From Russula earlei (lineage: Eukaryota; Basidiomycota; Agaricomycetes; Russulales; Russulaceae): a stretch of DNA of 13,452 bases. Where the stretch lies: contig JAGFNK010001185.1 of assembly GCA_025769875.1 (NCBI GenBank), positions 1 through 13,452 on the forward strand. The letters are read 5' to 3'. The notes beneath the pieces are model-generated. The model did not search any database and was not told where the DNA came from. It worked only from the letters and a program-made list of their open reading frames with translations. This document shows positions 1 to 7,500 of this stretch, one piece after another (the first letter of the stretch is position 1; each line of letters starts with the position of its first letter). The position numbers and the translations under genes were made by a program.

Positions 1-575
1 CTAATAGAACTATATAAGGGCCTTACAAGATAACACTATTCTCTAACCAGACTACAAGTCCTCAAATGACCGGCCCTAAACTAACTAACAGAAAATGAAT
101 CAGGTGTTTGCACGTGTACTAAACAGTGAACATGTGGACCAGGAAGGCTCTTACTCATCAAGAGAAGCCTTCTTACTCAGCAGCTTACCGAGCATGACTG
201 AGCATGCTCAGTAAGCGTACTCCGACTTCTTACTCATCATACTATTGTGCTTGATAATAAGGTTATGACTTGTTCCATATTTAACAGTTCTCTTATAGTA
301 TATAAGCGCTCAATAAAGTAGCGGACAGTTCTCAGACTGTCCATTTGTTTACGGCACTCTCTACCCCTGGGATACTCCTTTAAGGACCATCCCCTTGTGA
401 CTATCCTGGCCTCTTCCCTGCGTGACTGTTCTACTCTCACAGTAACAGTACCTCTCTGGTATCTGTTACTACTCTGGGCTCTACTCTTTGCCCACGTGGT
501 CTTGGACATCTATCGACTCGTCTTCAAGCTTATCCCTCGCTCTTGAACTGGATAGTTCAACAGTGAGTCTTAACA
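1..575 (+). mobile_element. LTR C, 3' part of a Ty3/gypsy LTR (5' end outside or unresolved)
   Basis: This LTR belongs to the same family as the copies at 4787-6217 and 8162-8989. It shares a TATATAA box, the block around CAGACTGTCCATTTG, the CTGGGATACTCC-type block, the GCCCAC-rich 3' part and the terminal GTCTTRACA. Its last six bases are TTAACA where the sister LTR has TTGACA, so the end is placed at 575. From 576 the sequence reads as reverse transcriptase, so the LTR lies inside, or is joined to, an older pol gene. The left boundary is not visible, and 1-185 shows no clear similarity to the sister LTRs. A perfect 16-bp palindrome (ACTGAGCATGCTCAGT, 197-212) sits in the U3-like part. Solo LTR and 3' LTR of a longer insertion are both possible. 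Confidence 0.72.
299..305 (+). promoter_or_regulatory. TATA box of LTR C
   Basis: TATATAA lies 35 nt before the conserved AGACTGTCCA (334-343), the likely transcript start. A 7-bp perfect hairpin (GGACAGT 323-329, ACTGTCC 336-342) overlaps that start. The same TATA-to-AGACTG layout, spaced 32 nt, occurs in LTRs A and B. Confidence 0.6.
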
Positions 576-1696
576 GCAGGAAAGGAACTCTTCACCAAAT
601 TCAACATTAGATGGGGTTATAACAACATTTGGATCAAAGAAGGAGATGAGTGGAAAGCAGCCTTCAAGACCAGTGATAGGCTGTTTGAACCTATGGTAAT
701 GTTCTTTGGACTAACAAACTCTCCAGCTACCTTTCAAACTATGATGGACAACATTTTTCAAGAAGAGCTCATACAAGGATGGTTAAAAATCTACATGGAT
801 GACATCATCATTGCCACAAAGAATGATGAAACAGAACATGCATCTAAAGTCAACCACATACTATCCAAATTAAAACAACATGATCTCTATCTCAAGCCAG
901 AAAAGTGTCAATTCTACAAAGAAAGGTGGAATACCTCGGAGTAATCATAGGAGAAGGAAAGATAACTATGGACCCTGTTAAAGTCAAAGGAATTAAAGAC
1001 TGGCCAACTCCATCAACACTAAAAGAAGTCAGAAGTTTCTTGGGATTTTGTAACTTTTATCAAAATTTCATACCTATTTTCTCTATAAAAGCCAGACCAT
1101 TGAACGACTTAACAAAGAAAAATAAACAATGGGAATGGACGACAAAAGAAGATCAGGCCTTTCAGATCCTAAAAGAATCTTGCATATCCTACCCAGTACT
1201 TCGCACCCCAGAATGGACAAAATAATAATTTATTCTGGACACCGATGCATTAGGATTCGCCATTGGAGCAGTCATATCCCAAGAGTATGAAGACGGTTTA
1301 CACCCAATCGCATACTATTCTAGAACATTATTAGATGCAGAAAGGAACTACGACACGCATGACAAAGAACTAGCAGCAGTAATTTTTGGATTAAAAAGTG
1401 GATGACCATTCTTTCTAGGAGCCGATAAACCAGTCAGAATAAGGACAGACCACAAAAATCTCACCTACTTCAAAGAACCACAAAAATTAACAGGATGACA
1501 AGCCAGATGAATGCAATACATGCAAGATTTTAATATCACCATGGAACATGTCCCTGGACACACACACACAATTGCCGACACACTTTCTCATCGCAAAGAC
1601 CTTAACAAGGGGGTAGAAGAAGAAAAAACCACGTTACTACCACCTGAAATCTTTGCACGAAAAACCTACCTACCAGACAAACCTAACAAACGATGA
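576..1696 (+). pseudogene. pol: Ty3/gypsy pol fragment: reverse transcriptase (N-terminus missing) and RNase H
   Basis: This segment copied element RNA into DNA and removed the RNA strand. RT fingers and everything upstream are gone; coding sequence starts abruptly at 576 after LTR C. Visible are the motif A region (TKFNIRWGYNN), FFGLTNSPATFQ, the YMDD motif (792-803), the EYLGVII block and SFLGFCNFY. RNase H follows, with LDTDA, AERNY, RTDHKNL and the IADTLSHRKD end. In motif A the catalytic Asp of the usual KLDLRWGYNN is Asn (codon 603-605), so the enzyme would be dead. A one-base loss in an A run near 919-925 shifts the frame. After it the frame stays the same down to 2953, broken here by TAA TAA (1223-1228), TGA at 1403, 1496 and 1508, and TGA at 1694. 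By family alignment 1403 and 1508 were Trp and 1496 was Arg. It continues into the integrase entry. Confidence 0.9.
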
Positions 1697-2953
1697 GAAA
1701 TTCTGAGACAATTTCATGACACCCCTTTTGCAGGACACCCAGGAATAGCTAACACCTAGGATTTAGTCAAACAACACTACGAAGGACCTAGACTACGACA
1801 ATTCGTAGAACAATACGTCAAAGGTTGCACCAAATGCCAAGAATCCAAGACCAACATACCTAGAAAGAAAGCCATGACCTTTCCACTCAACACACACATT
1901 GAGCAGGGCCCCTTTCAATACATATCAATGGACCTTATCACTGACCTGCCCAAATCAGAAGGATTTGACAGCATCCTTACTATAGTCGACCAAGGGTGCT
2001 CCAAAGCAACAAAATTCATCCCATGCAACAAAACGATCGACAGAACAGGCATCACACATGAGTATCTGAAACACCTCATGCCCTGGTTTGGCATTCCTAA
2101 GAGAATCATCTCCGACAGAGACCCCCGATTCGCATCGAACTTCTCCAAAGCCATATGTAAAAGTCTAGGCATCAAACAAAACATGTCCACTGCGTTCCAC
2201 CCCCAAACTGATGGACAAACAGAATGAATGAACGCATGGCTAGAACAATACCTAAGACCCTGGACCACAACTCATCCTCATTCCTGGGCAAAAATGCTTC
2301 CCTTGGCAGAATATGCACATAACTCATGGAAACATGAAACATCACAGAAATCACCACACGAACTCCTCATAGGATTCAAACCCCAGATTAACATCAGTCT
2401 AGAAGACAACAACGTGCCTTCGTCCACCAATCACCTAAAACAACTAAAAGAGGTGAGACAGGATGCCCAACAACTTCTAGAATGCAAACAACAACCCCTA
2501 AAACCTGACATCAAGGAAATGAAAGAAGGAACTCTCATATGGCTAGAAGCAAAAAACCTCAAAACACGAGGAACACATAAATTAATGCCTAAAAGATATG
2601 GCCCATTTCCCATCACAAAAAGAATTTTCAAAGTCACATATCAATTACAACTTCCACCATCAATGAAGATACATGATGTCTTCCATGTCAACCTACTTCT
2701 CCCTTATAAGGAGATGGAAGAATACGGCATGCCATTTACACAACCTCCACCAACCATTGAAAACAAGGAAGAATACGAAATTGAAGCGATTCTAGACACC
2801 AGAAGGTTCGGACGAACACGTAAACTTCAATACCTTGTGCATTGGAAAGGATACCCTGCATCAGATGACTCATGGGTCAACCACCACGACCTTAACGCCC
2901 CAGAACTTCTGAAAGAATACTACTGCGCTTTGGCTGGACGACCCCAGATATAA
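1697..2953 (+). pseudogene. pol: Ty3/gypsy pol fragment: integrase with C-terminal chromodomain
   Basis: Integrase inserts the cDNA into the genome. Zinc-binding HHCC is complete: His 1715, His 1736 (H-x6-H), Cys 1826 and Cys 1835 (C-x2-C). The catalytic triad is complete: Asp 1931 (MDLITDLP), Asp 2114 (SDRDPRF) and Glu 2222 (TDGQTE), giving D-x35-E. A GPFPI/VFHVNLL segment typical of the C-terminal part follows, then a chromodomain at about 2774-2929 (YEIEAILDTR, LVHWKGYP, DDSW). Chromodomains in this clade (chromoviruses) bind modified histone tails and guide integration. The frame is that of the upstream RNase H, broken by TAG at 1757 (Trp expected) and TGA at 2225 (Arg expected, in the usual TERVN motif). 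The natural stop is TAA 2951-2953. An extra gene begins 55 bp downstream. Confidence 0.92.
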
Positions 2954-3008
2954 AAACACCACCTACGAACAATTATTCCTTAACTGCTCCACCCCCAGAC
3001 ACAACAAT

Positions 3009-4254
3009 ATGCCTTCTACTCAAAACTCCCCCACTGCTTCCACTGCCACTCTCGTACCCACTCCACCTTATTCTCCTGCCCTTATTCACCTACCACTATC
3101 CAGAGAACCATCCCCTTCAACAGCAGCAACCATTAACACTAGACTACTTGTTCGACGCACCGCACAACATGCCACTATGATTGTACAAGCATGCGAATTG
3201 TGGGAAGATGACTCCCTCACCATCCTACATGCTTTCAGCAACCAGTCACCCACGCAAGGGACTAACTCTCCCATCAGAACCCACAGCCCTTCCTATCATG
3301 TTCGCTCTCTATCACCTGATCCTATTCCTATGCCTCCACACACGACCGCCACTACCATCGAACGGGTTGAAAATGTCGTCCTACTCAATGAAAATTTCAC
3401 ACCAATAAACCTTGAAAGAACACCACCTCCCATCTACAAACTACCCACCAACCACGTCCAACCTTCCAAATTGGAAGAACTCGGAGAAGGATGGGAAGAA
3501 GGAGATCTTGGCCTAGATTTACTAATCCCAGATCCAGGCAACGAAGACAACACACTTCCCCCTTGCTTTGTTCTCCCTGATCTCACACACGGCTTCCCCT
3601 CTCCGCTAGCCACTTATGGTCCTGGGTGCCCCACTCACCACATACCTATTCAGGCATGAGCTGACCCTTACCCTCACCCCCCTCCTCACACAAAAAGATG
3701 CCTTTTTGTTCAAAGACAGCCTCAGACACACTAATGCTGTAGATGAGGCACTCAGATTTGAACAAGATCTGTCTCTAGAGGCTGAAGTACGCCGCTACCA
3801 GTTTGCCATAAAAAAGACACGACAAATGGCAAACTCCCTCGTCACCGCTTGAGAAAGATACCACGATATGATGTGGAAAGTAAGGGACTCAGAGATTAAG
3901 CTGGCTAAGGCTAATGCTAAAGCTCGCCTCGAACCACGAATCTTGTTCGGAACCATGCCTCAACTCTCCGACCAAGAACACCAAGATGCCAAACAAGCCC
4001 TCTTGGACCCATGGTATCAGTTCTCCCCTCAACTCTCTGACAAATGTGCCTGGTGTCATGACGGAGGACATGACACATTCAAATGTCCCAAGATCGCCAT
4101 CTGCATTCTCTGCAATCACCATGGACATATGGCCGACCATTGCAGAAACCCTCACCGATGATGCAAGACTGACAGGATGTGCCAAGTCTCTCGCGATCAA
4201 ATCCATTTTCACACCTATTGTTGCCACTCCACCATCCTCCCCTACATCGCTTAG
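3009..4254 (+). pseudogene. extra 3' gene of element 1: Pro/Ser/Thr-rich protein with two CCHC zinc knuckles
   Basis: I do not recognise this gene by name. It lies between pol and the LTR of element 1, on the same strand. It reads from ATG 3009 in one frame to 3659 (216 aa). It then continues in another frame from about 3640, so one frameshift is inferred there. That frame runs to TAG 4252-4254, broken by TGA at 3850 and 4159. The first part is Pro/Ser/Thr-rich and ends in acidic patches (EELGEGWEEGDLGLDLL). The second part looks helical and charged (DEALRFEQDLSLEAEVRRY). Two perfect C-x2-C-x4-H-x4-C knuckles lie at 4045-4086 and 4102-4143. A further Cys/His group (HFHTYCCH) follows the 4159 stop, suggesting the original end was 4254, just before the PPT. 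Knuckles of this type bind RNA or single-stranded DNA in Gag nucleocapsids, so a nucleic-acid role is inferred. No protease, env or transmembrane features are seen. Confidence 0.72.
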
Positions 4255-4257
4255 ATG

Positions 4258-4272
4258 TTAACAAGGGGGTGA
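4258..4272 (+). other. polypurine tract of element 1
   Basis: TTAACAAGGGGGTGA abuts the LTR start TGTCAC at 4273. In LTR retroelements such a purine run resists RNase H and primes second-strand DNA synthesis. Its position makes the adjacent LTR a 3' LTR. Confidence 0.75.
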
Positions 4273-4443
4273 TGTCACAAGTACCGGCCCCTTGGACTGG
4301 ACAGGCAACCGGACAAGCCTCACGATTCCCACGCATCCTCATGACTCATTTAGCCTTGCATGTACCACCACCATCCAGTGTGTTCCAGTCTTGATCATCT
4401 TGTTGTTACCTCATGTCTACTATTTAATATAGGGCATACTGTC

Positions 4444-4450
4444 TATATAA
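4444..4450 (+). promoter_or_regulatory. TATA box of LTR1
   Basis: TATATAA is followed after 13 nt by the 11-bp hairpin at 4464-4490, the expected site of the RNA 5' end. Confidence 0.6.
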
Positions 4451-4463
4451 ACCTGTCAGTAGA

Positions 4464-4490
4464 AGAGAACAAGCCCTAAGCTTGTTCTCT
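4464..4490 (+). other. 11-bp perfect stem-loop at predicted LTR1 transcript start
   Basis: AGAGAACAAGC pairs perfectly with GCTTGTTCTCT around a CCTAA loop. It would form at or near the 5' end of the RNA, where priming, packaging or translation control acts in retroelements. The function is inferred only from position. Confidence 0.6.
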
Positions 4491-4543
4491 TGTGAAATAT
4501 CACTGGATTTAGCTTTGGGACTGTAGGCTTGCAGGGAATCAAG

Positions 4544-4600
4544 CAATTAAGTCAGAACCTCTTCCAACTCTCCAAGTCTTCGAACGCGAAGACTTAATTG
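4544..4600 (+). repeat. overlapping inverted repeats in LTR1 (two competing stems)
   Basis: CAATTAAGTC (4544-4553) is complementary to GACTTAATTG (4591-4600). AAGTCTTCG (4574-4582) is complementary to CGAAGACTT (4587-4595). The right arms overlap, so the two stems exclude each other. The inner stem persists in shortened form (AAGTCTT/AAGACTT) in the diverged inverted copy just after 6931. Confidence 0.5.
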
Positions 4601-4750
4601 TTATATCTCCTCTCCGCAGTACACATTAGCCTTTGCTGTGTTGTCACTGAGATCCCCAAATCTTGCAAGAACTCATCATCTCACTCGACTCAGTGCACAC
4701 GTCTCACACATGAAATGATTTGTCAGCAACACCACCCCCAGTCGGTGACA

Positions 4751-4786
4751 GTTGCAGGAGCAACAAGGCTATAAAAAGGGGATGAA
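4751..4786 (+). other. 36-bp linker ending in a polypurine tract before LTR A
   Basis: The linker ends TATAAAAAGGGGATGAA directly before the LTR A start TGTTAC. This looks like the PPT of the LTR A element. If so, LTR A is a 3' LTR and only the last ~30 bp of its internal region survive, cut off by insertion of element 1 or by deletion. Confidence 0.5.
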
Positions 4787-5224
4787 TGTTACAAACCAAG
4801 GCCAGGTCCTGGCTGTATATTGTCCTATTTCACTAAGGGAGACCTCTCTCACTTTGCATTACCAACTCCCTTCCATTTCTTGGGCTACCCCTCCTGCGGT
4901 GCAAGATATGGCTATTTCAAAGGCACAATAACACGACCAGGCACCCATTCCCTAATCAGGTAATCATCGCGTGGCAGCCACATGGTCACTCAGCCACCAA
5001 GAACCCCAAACAGTGGCACAAACTCTTAGAAACTGTTGCATAACTCATCTGATGTCATCAAGGCTCCAATGACATCATGGCTGACTGAGCAACTCCACAG
5101 TGACCTCATAGGCTCACTAAGTGCTCCACAGTGATATCATAATGATGTCATTGCTCCACAATGATCAGTAATGTGCTCAGTAAGCCTGAAACTTGACACA
5201 AGCAAGTTTATGCCTCTGTAGTCC

Positions 5225-5229
5225 TATTG
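5225..5229 (+). repeat. target site duplication TATTG, left of LTR D
   Basis: TATTG is repeated at 5828-5832. In LTR B the uninterrupted site has a single TATTG (8601-8605), which serves as an internal empty-site control. Confidence 0.85.
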
Positions 5230-5827
5230 TGTTATGGTGTCGTGGCTGTAAGAGCATTAGCTCAAGGTTCAGTGGGGGCCAAGTCCCTGTGACCTGGTTC
5301 AAGGTGTTCAGTGGGGCTGGCTCAAGGAGACCGGTTCAAGGGTTTAGCATCTCAAGGCTGAGTCAGACAATGACTCAGTTCGCAGACAGAGTCAATCTTC
5401 TTTGTTCACAGAAGAGGAGGATGATGAGAGAGAGGCAGAGGAGGAAGAGGAACACAAGGGTTCCTTGAGGTGTGCTAAGGTCAAGCAGAGTATAGGCCAG
5501 CACAAGCAAGTTGTGATTTTGAGAGAGTATATAGGGCAAGGGATGCGACAGGAAATAGGACAAAGCTAAGCTTGGGGCATTCCCCAGCTTCTACAGGTGC
5601 TTAAATACTGTGTCTAGCGAGGCTGTACAGTACCATATGCAGAACAATAGGTAATACTAAACCAATAGCAAAAGGAACTCAAACAATAGGTAAAACACAA
5701 GGATGAAACAATAAGGACCATCAACATCAAGGGATGAAACGGTAACCAAGAGGGTGAGAGTGAAACACAAGGATGAAACAATAAGAAGTGAAACAGGGAT
5801 GAACTGAAAGAGGGGTAGATCATGACA
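5230..5827. mobile_element. LTR D, 598-bp solo LTR inserted in LTR A
   Basis: The insert starts TGTTATG and ends CATGACA (imperfect inverted termini) and is flanked by 5-bp direct repeats TATTG. It is absent from the sister LTR B. It contains no coding sequence, so it fits a solo LTR left by recombination between two LTRs. TCAAGG motifs recur in the left half and ACAAGGATGAAACAATAA recurs twice in the right half. A hairpin (5568-5590, AAGCTTGGGG with CCCCAGCTT) lies between a possible + strand TATA (TATATA, about 5528) and a possible - strand TATA (TATTTAAG, 5600-5607). Orientation is therefore unresolved. It belongs to a different family from LTRs A, B, C and LTR1. Confidence 0.8.
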
Positions 5828-5832
5828 TATTG
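5828..5832 (+). repeat. target site duplication TATTG, right of LTR D
   Basis: This is the partner of 5225-5229. LTR A homology resumes directly after it (GATGGTACC). Confidence 0.85.
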
Positions 5833-5889
5833 GATGGTACCAAAGGGTCTAGAATAGTTCCAGCTCTTTGTAATCGACCCTATACACTG

Positions 5890-5896
5890 TATATAA
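5890..5896 (+). promoter_or_regulatory. TATA box of LTR A
   Basis: TATATAA lies 32 nt before AGACTGTCCA (5922-5931), identical in spacing to LTR B. Confidence 0.55.
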
Positions 5897-6366
5897 GCCC
5901 CAATGAAGCATGGCAGTCATCAGACTGTCCATTTGTGATACTCTCTCCTTCCTGGGTACTCCCCTGCAACTGCTCAGTTTAAAGACTCCTCTTGCCTCCA
6001 AGGTATGCTTCAATGACCGCCTTGTCTAAAGCCCTCTCACTGCACTGGCCTCCAGTCTTTGCCTCTGCCTCCAGTTACACGTACCAGTCCCCATCTGGTA
6101 CATTCTAGTCATTTGGCTCGTCCTCCTGCTCAATGCTGCCTATGCCGCATATCATCTGTTCTGACCCTTGCCCACCTGCTCCTGAGTCCATATGGATCAG
6201 CAGTACGTGTCTTGACAGTCACTGCCGGGGGGTGGTGTCACTGACAAATTGTTTCATGTGTGGGACAAGTGCAAGAGAGTTGAGCAAGATGACAAGTTCT
6301 TGCAAAAATCAGGGTTCTTGGTGACAACACAGTGAAGGCTAGTGTGTACTGCAGAATAGAAATCAC

Positions 6367-6369
6367 TAA
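6367..6369 (+). repeat. TAA target duplication, left of TIR element
   Basis: TAA is repeated at 6929-6931. The related uninterrupted site in LTR1 has a single TTA (read as TAA on the other strand) within GACTTAATT (4591-4599). Confidence 0.75.
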
Positions 6370-6928
6370 GGCCCCTTTTACCAACCGAGAATTCTTGAAT
6401 CTTGAACTTGATCTTGGATTTCGGGATTTTCCGGGAGTGACAGGAGTGACAGGAGTGATGTAAGTGATATGATGTATATAATAAATTAATATGCATTTGT
6501 TTTTGTTGTCATTTGCATATTCACATATTTGGGGTTACACATGATGTGTCAGCGTCAAACTTGGAGTCGAGCAGTCCAACTCAAGCTCAACATCTGGGTG
6601 CTTGCAGCCCCATTTTCACCAGAGCTGCACATACAAAATTTGCACAAAGATGTGCACCCACACATTGGTGACACATATTCTGCCTTAACTTAATGACATG
6701 CTTGCAATACCCCACTTGGAAGGAGTGGAAGGAAGGGTTAGAAAAAATATTTTACATATCACATGTAAACCCAGCAAATCACACCAGAAAATAACTCATA
6801 TTTGAAATGGACTCATATTAGTTTATTATGTCACTTACATCATACCTGTCATTCCTGTCACTCCCGGAAAATCCCGAAATCCAAGTTCAAGTTCAAGATT
6901 CAAGAATTCTCGGTTGGTAAAAGGGGCC
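6370..6928. mobile_element. 559-bp nonautonomous TIR element (MITE), PIF/Harbinger-like
   Basis: The terminal inverted repeats are about 98 bp (6370-6467 and 6831-6928) with about four mismatches by eye. They start GGCCCCTTTTACCAACCGAG. Inverted similarity continues less perfectly for another ~20 bp inward. The element is flanked by TAA on both sides. A 3-bp TWA duplication with GG-C-rich ends is characteristic of the PIF/Harbinger superfamily (Tourist-type MITEs). Each arm carries tandem 9-bp units of the AGGAGTGAC type, possible transposase-binding sites. There is no transposase ORF, so mobility would need an enzyme supplied elsewhere. It is inserted in the inverted LTR1 copy and is therefore younger than that copy. 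Confidence 0.82.
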
Positions 6929-7027
6929 TAATAAGTCTTTGCATCTGGAAGACTTAATAGTTCTGAGGTTTTCAGACAATGAACTTGAAAGCTCAAAGGC
7001 AGACAATCTCCAAAGCATAATCCAGTA

Positions 7028-7130
7028 GGCCCCATACAGCAACCAAGATTTCTTGAAACATGAACTTGGAACTTGAATTTTGGGATTAGCCAGGTGTGAC
7101 AGGTGTGACAGGTGTGATGACAGTGACAGT
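7028..7130 (+). mobile_element. second TIR-element end, related to the MITE
   Basis: From 7028 the sequence reads GGCCCCATACAGCAACCAAG, then TTTCTTGAA, CATGAACTTGG and three tandem AGGTGTGAC-type units. It has the same order and orientation as the left arm of the 6370-6928 element, with many changes. It interrupts the inverted LTR1 copy. I could not find a matching right end downstream, so it is a fragment or a strongly diverged element. Confidence 0.5.
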
Positions 7131-7457
7131 TGACGTCTTTTCACAAAAAGTGTCACACTCCAGAAAAGGCAAGTGCCCCACCAACTTGGCTCCTCAGGGC
7201 AATTCCCATCAACTTCGCAATTGTTTTCAAACACAGATAATTACACACAATTCTTAAGTTTCATGATGGTGTATTGAAGAGTTAAGTACAACAAAATAAA
7301 TAATATTTAAACTTAATCTAACGGCTCGATTTGATGCCCGAGAAGGCTGGTGCTGTTAACCATATGCAGGAACTCAGAATGACAGAACTCAGGTTCTATT
7401 ATTGTAGACTAGCCTACTTGAAGGTACATGTTTATAGACCAAAGTTGAGTAGCTAAT
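7131..7457. other. noncoding stretch without recognisable features
   Basis: This stretch is AT-rich in its middle (7290-7320). No convincing ORF, LTR boundary or RNA gene is seen. The left part may be the interior of the element starting at 7028. Confidence 0.4.
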
Positions 7458-7500
7458 AGAAAAGGAAAGAAAAAAAGAAAGAGAAAAGAAAGAAAAGAAA
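7458..7500 (+). repeat. purine (GA) tract
   Basis: About 40 bp consist almost only of A and G (AAAAGGAAAGAAAAAAAG type). A similar tract follows at 7741-7797. On the - strand it is a polypyrimidine run ending CTATTAG. Simple-sequence repeat is the plain reading. Confidence 0.6.

Larger units (their letters stand above)
4273..4750 (+). mobile_element. LTR1, complete 3' LTR of element 1 (478 bp)
   Basis: The LTR starts TGTCAC and ends GTGACA, a perfect 6-bp terminal inverted repeat, directly after a polypurine tract. TATATAA at 4444-4450 would drive transcription. The predicted start region carries a perfect 11-bp hairpin (4464-4474 with 4480-4490). A second copy of the 3' half lies inverted at 6218-7027. 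The 5' LTR of this element is not in the window. The five bases after it (GTTGC, 4751-4755) would be the target duplication, whose partner is not visible. Confidence 0.85.
4787..6217 (+). mobile_element. LTR A, Ty3/gypsy LTR split by a solo LTR
   Basis: It aligns end to end with LTR B (8162-8989). It starts TGTTACAAACC and ends GTGTCTTGACA. Without the 603 bp added by the LTR D insertion it is 828 bp, exactly the length of LTR B. By eye roughly one base in ten differs between A and B, many at CpG versus TpG/CpA. TATATAA is at 5890-5896, and the conserved AGACTGTCCA is at 5922-5931. Three CTCCACARTGA repeats lie at 5093, 5124 and 5154. The flanking bases (ATGAA left, GTCAC right) do not match, so a clean solo-LTR insertion is not supported. 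The upstream PPT suggests a 3' LTR. Confidence 0.85.
6218..7027 (-). mobile_element. partial LTR1-family LTR in inverted orientation, split by a TIR element
   Basis: The reverse complement of LTR1 (4750 back to about 4504) aligns here with many substitutions. Shared blocks include GGGGGTGGTG, CTGACAAAT, TTTCATGTGTG, GTTCTTGCAA, GTGACAACACAG, GTGTACTGC, TAAGTCTT and AATCCAG. The copy is interrupted by a 559-bp insertion at 6370-6928. It ends at 7027 where a second insertion-like terminus begins. Its first base abuts LTR A. The divergence shows it is much older than a fresh pair with LTR1. Only about 248 bp of LTR sequence is represented. Confidence 0.75.

Noticed and set aside
237..509. Minus-strand 90-codon ORF in LTR C
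   Set aside because: It lies wholly within an LTR whose sequence is explained by + strand promoter and R/U5 homology.
1403..2227. Repeated in-frame TGA as tryptophan, suggesting an altered genetic code
   Set aside because: TAG and TAA also interrupt the frame, at least two TGA replace Arg rather than Trp, normal TGG Trp codons are common, and frameshifts are present. Decay explains all of it.
1915..2268. Minus-strand ORF of 117 codons opposite the integrase core
   Set aside because: It overlaps the catalytic DDE region, which is clearly coding on the + strand. The minus-strand reading is a shadow with no family features.
4079..4394. ORFs on both strands over the zinc-knuckle end and LTR1 start
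   Set aside because: They run across the PPT and LTR boundary. The CCHC spacing and frame at 4045-4143 identify the true reading.
6254..6496. Minus-strand ORF across the left MITE arm
   Set aside because: It crosses the element boundary and the terminal repeat and shows no protein features.
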